Part shown: piece after piece, positions 62,157 through 64,000 of the stretch
How positions within the stretch are numbered: the first letter of the stretch is position 1
Layout: the number at the start of each line of letters is the position of its first letter
Assembly: GCA_963714325.1 (NCBI GenBank)
Contig: CAVQOB010000008.1
Coordinates: 186,001-250,000, forward strand
Reading direction: 5' to 3'
DNA: 64,000 bases
Source of the DNA: CAVQOB01 sp963714325
GTDB taxonomy: Bacteria > Pseudomonadota > Alphaproteobacteria > Rhizobiales > Hyphomicrobiaceae
The notes under the pieces: model-generated
The model's database searches: none
The model's input: the letters and a program-made list of their open reading frames with translations, nothing else
Told to the model about the DNA's origin: nothing
Made by a program: the position numbers and the translations under genes

Positions 62157-63419
62157 TCAGCGCTTCACGCGCAGCTTCTCGATCATCTCGAGGCTCGGGT
62201 AGCTATCGGCCGCGACACCGTATTTCACTTGCGCCTGCCGGATCGCAGCCCGCGTGCCGAGTCCGAGCTTGCCGTCCGCTTCACCCACGGCAAAGCCGCC
62301 GCGCTGCAGCAGCACCTGCAGTTCCTTGATTTGAAGGGGTGACAGCGGCAAGGCCGGTGCCGCACCACGATTGAGCGCCGGCGCTCCGGCAAGGCGCGTG
62401 GCCAAATAAGCAGCCGTCGTCGCGTAGTTCAGCGACTGGTTCCATTCCGTGAAAATCTTGAAGTTGTCGTAGGCGAGGAACGCCGGCCCGCCCTTGCCCT
62501 GCAGCAGCACCAGCGACGCCGCCATCGTGTCGGCCGGCAGTGCCTTTCCGTTGGCCAACGTCACGCCCTGTTTCGCCCAGAATGATCGGGGATGCTTGAT
62601 ATCAACGCCCGACTGTTCGAATGCCATCACAGCCGGAATCTTGACCTCCTCGAGCCACGGCTGCCCCTTTTGCCACCCAAGGCTGACGATGAACGCCGAG
62701 GTCGAGGCGATCACATCGGGCGCGCTCTTGAACAGGTTCCGCTTACCATCGCCATCATAGTCAACCGCGTGCTTGAGGTAATGCGACGGCAGGAACTGCG
62801 TCTGGCCGAGTTCTCCAGCCCACGAACTCACCATCTCCTGCGGCGTCAGATCGCCCCGATCGATGATCTTCAGCGCGGCATGCAACTCCTCGCGGAACAT
62901 CTCGCCGCGGCGGCAATCATAGGCCAACGTCGCCAGCGAGCGCAGCACCGGTTTATTGCCGACGCCCGCCCCGAAGTCGCTCTCCAATGCCCAGAAGGCG
63001 GTGATGACGGCGGCCGGCACCCCCCATTGCGCCTCGGCGCGCTGGAACGTGCCGGCATTCTTTTTGATTTGCATCAACCCGCTGTTCAGCCGGTTGGTCG
63101 TCGCCAGCCGCGCCTGGAAATCGAGAAACGGTTGCGCAAAGAAGCTCTGTCCGCGATCGATGCGCAGAATATCCGGCGCGAATTGCACCCCATCAAGCGC
63201 CGCCGCGACGGTTTGCGGCCTGACGCCCTTCTGGATCGCATCCTGGCGGAATGCCACGAGCCAGCGGTCGAACGGCCCATTGGTGTTCTGGCAGTTGGGT
63301 GGATTGACCTTGAACGGCGCCGTTTGCTCCGTCGCGTTTGCGCCTCTGAGGTCGATGCTGATCAGGCCGGCGAGGGCAAGGCTGGCGCAAACAGTTAGAC
63401 AACGGCCAATCGACGACAT
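62157..63419 (-). CDS. lytic murein transglycosylase (MltB type) with peptidoglycan-binding domain
   Basis: Cleaves the glycan strand to give 1,6-anhydro ends; 420 residues from ATG 63419, which gives a signal peptide (RCLTVCASLALAGLISIDLR). SLT_2 catalytic region with glutamate in TAFWALESDFGAGVGNKP and support motifs SSWAGELGQTQFLPSHYLKH and SAPDVIASTSAFI. The C-terminal helical peptidoglycan-binding domain is QIKELQVLLQRGGFAVGEAD and GLGTRAAIRQAQVKYG. Third cell-wall enzyme in this part of the window. Confidence 0.93.
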   Translation of the reverse strand: MSSIGRCLTVCASLALAGLISIDLRGANATEQTAPFKVNPPNCQNTNGPFDRWLVAFRQDAIQKGVRPQTVAAALDGVQFAPDILRIDRGQSFFAQPFLDFQARLATTNRLNSGLMQIKKNAGTFQRAEAQWGVPAAVITAFWALESDFGAGVGNKPVLRSLATLAYDCRRGEMFREELHAALKIIDRGDLTPQEMVSSWAGELGQTQFLPSHYLKHAVDYDGDGKRNLFKSAPDVIASTSAFIVSLGWQKGQPWLEEVKIPAVMAFEQSGVDIKHPRSFWAKQGVTLANGKALPADTMAASLVLLQGKGGPAFLAYDNFKIFTEWNQSLNYATTAAYLATRLAGAPALNRGAAPALPLSPLQIKELQVLLQRGGFAVGEADGKLGLGTRAAIRQAQVKYGVAADSYPSLEMIEKLRVKR

Positions 63420-63528
63420 CACGCTCTCCGCAACTACAACACGGCGGTCAATGTGCCAACCAATCACGGCCCGTCAAGGGCGGAACCAGCGTATTTCGTC
63501 CTTTTGCTGAATTTGACGCAAGCGCCCG

Positions 63529-63579
63529 CTCGTGCGCCCCAAAAAGTGTGTAGCGGTTTTTTTGGGCAAGGCGCGCGAG
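63529..63579. repeat. palindromic repeat element A, copy 5
   Basis: Arms CTCGTGCGCC (63529-63538) and GGCGCGCGAG (63570-63579), one mismatch; core AAAAGTGTGTAGCGGTTTTT, with inner pair CCCCAAAAA / TTTTTTTGGG. It lies between the lytic transglycosylase gene and the BNR gene. Confidence 0.85.
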
Positions 63580-63602
63580 CCGACAAAAGAGCGCGCCCGC
63601 CT

Positions 63603-64000
63603 CTACCCGGCGAACCGCACGCAATAGACCGGCGGCAGGTTGTTCGATACGCACTGCCAGTCGTCGCCTTGGTTCTCCGACACCCACAGCCCCCCCGTCG
63701 TTGATCCCATGGCGAGCCGGTTGCCGGTTGCGTCCAGCGCGAGGGCGTGGCGATAGACGACGTCATAGGCGTGCTGTTGCGGCAAGCCATTGCTGAGAAT
63801 TGCGAACGTCTTGCCACCATCGCGGGTACGCGTGACGACCAGCTTGCCGTCTTTCGGGATGCGCTTTTCGTCCTTGATTTCGGGTACGAACCAGGCGGTG
63901 TCAGGCTCGCTCGGGTGGACGACGACGGGGAACCCGAAGACCGACGGATTGACGTCCTTGATTTCCTTGAAGGTGCGCCCCTCGTCGGATGAGACGAAGA
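63603..64000 (-). CDS. BNR/sialidase-like repeat protein (partial, C-terminal part)
   Basis: The frame is open at the window edge and ends at TAG 63603. The ~132 residues show sialidase/BNR-type Asp-box motifs: FVSSDEGRTFKEIKDVNPSV, TRTRDGGKTFAILSNGLPQ and WVSENQGDDWQCVSNNLPPV. Such S-x-D-x-G-x-x-W/F boxes make beta-propellers in sialidases and in the VPS10/photosystem-assembly-like family. The start and the rest of the gene lie past the window; the enzymatic role is unknown. Confidence 0.85.
   Translation of the reverse strand, partial: FVSSDEGRTFKEIKDVNPSVFGFPVVVHPSEPDTAWFVPEIKDEKRIPKDGKLVVTRTRDGGKTFAILSNGLPQQHAYDVVYRHALALDATGNRLAMGSTTGGLWVSENQGDDWQCVSNNLPPVYCVRFAG

Noticed and set aside
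60029..62329. 766-codon plus-strand frame opposite the SDR, cupin and hydroxy-acid oxidase genes
   Set aside because: Shadow of three genes with clear motifs on the other strand; high G+C makes long antisense frames common here.

Overview
This 64 kb window looks like a chromosomal core segment of an alphaproteobacterium, order Hyphomicrobiales (Rhizobiales), probably from the Bradyrhizobium / Rhodopseudomonas / Xanthobacteraceae side. The reasons are high G+C coding bias; an F1 operon in the order atpH-atpA-atpG-atpD-atpC with no F0 genes; the bolA-dnaJ-cobS-cobT neighbourhood; CarD next to a 7Fe ferredoxin, an S4 protein and a SUV3-like helicase; aroK-aroB-CorC; and an RNase E with a large insert in its S1 domain and a GWW C-terminus. 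These assignments rest on translated motifs and gene order only; no search was run.

Layout. 1-5 kb: dxs (cut by the window edge), xseB, an HDAC-fold deacetylase, a DUF1194 secreted vWA protein, a PaaI thioesterase and an alpha/beta hydrolase, all on the minus strand. 4.8-11.5 kb: plus-strand zf-CHCC protein, FAD monooxygenase, TlyA, RlmD-like methyltransferase, dihydroorotase-like amidohydrolase and a secreted SNase-fold protein. 11.5-18.4 kb (minus): CarD with a histone-H1-like tail, fdxA, S4 protein, SUV3-like helicase, DUF3108. 18.5-31 kb: a decayed ISAs1 transposase, rpmB, a phytase-like esterase, cobT, cobS, a J-domain protein, bolA, an orphan PAS histidine kinase and a large secreted protein with a 47-residue membrane protein upstream. 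31-36.4 kb (plus): aroK, aroB, CorC/HlyC, and a BcsA-like glycosyltransferase fused to a GspE-N-like domain. 36.4-37.1 kb is a repeat-rich non-coding stretch. 37-45.4 kb (minus): alcohol dehydrogenase, MetE-C-like protein, a small secreted protein and the atp operon. 45.8-50.8 kb: small envelope proteins, two tandem AEC carriers, an amidase. 50.9-54 kb: rne. 55-59.5 kb: amiC and the PBP1A gene, both cell-wall enzymes. 59.5-64 kb (minus): SDR, cupin and FMN hydroxy-acid oxidase in a probable operon, an MltB-like transglycosylase, and the 3' end of a BNR-repeat protein.

No complete mobile element, CRISPR array, tRNA or rRNA was found. The most unusual signals are in the atp operon (two different palindromic repeats in successive gene gaps, an extra zinc-ribbon gene between atpD and atpC, and an epsilon subunit that lacks its helical C-terminal domain); a dispersed family of at least five palindromes whose arms change sequence but keep pairing; a histidine-rich insert in RNase E; and a 13-bp minisatellite between rne and amiC.
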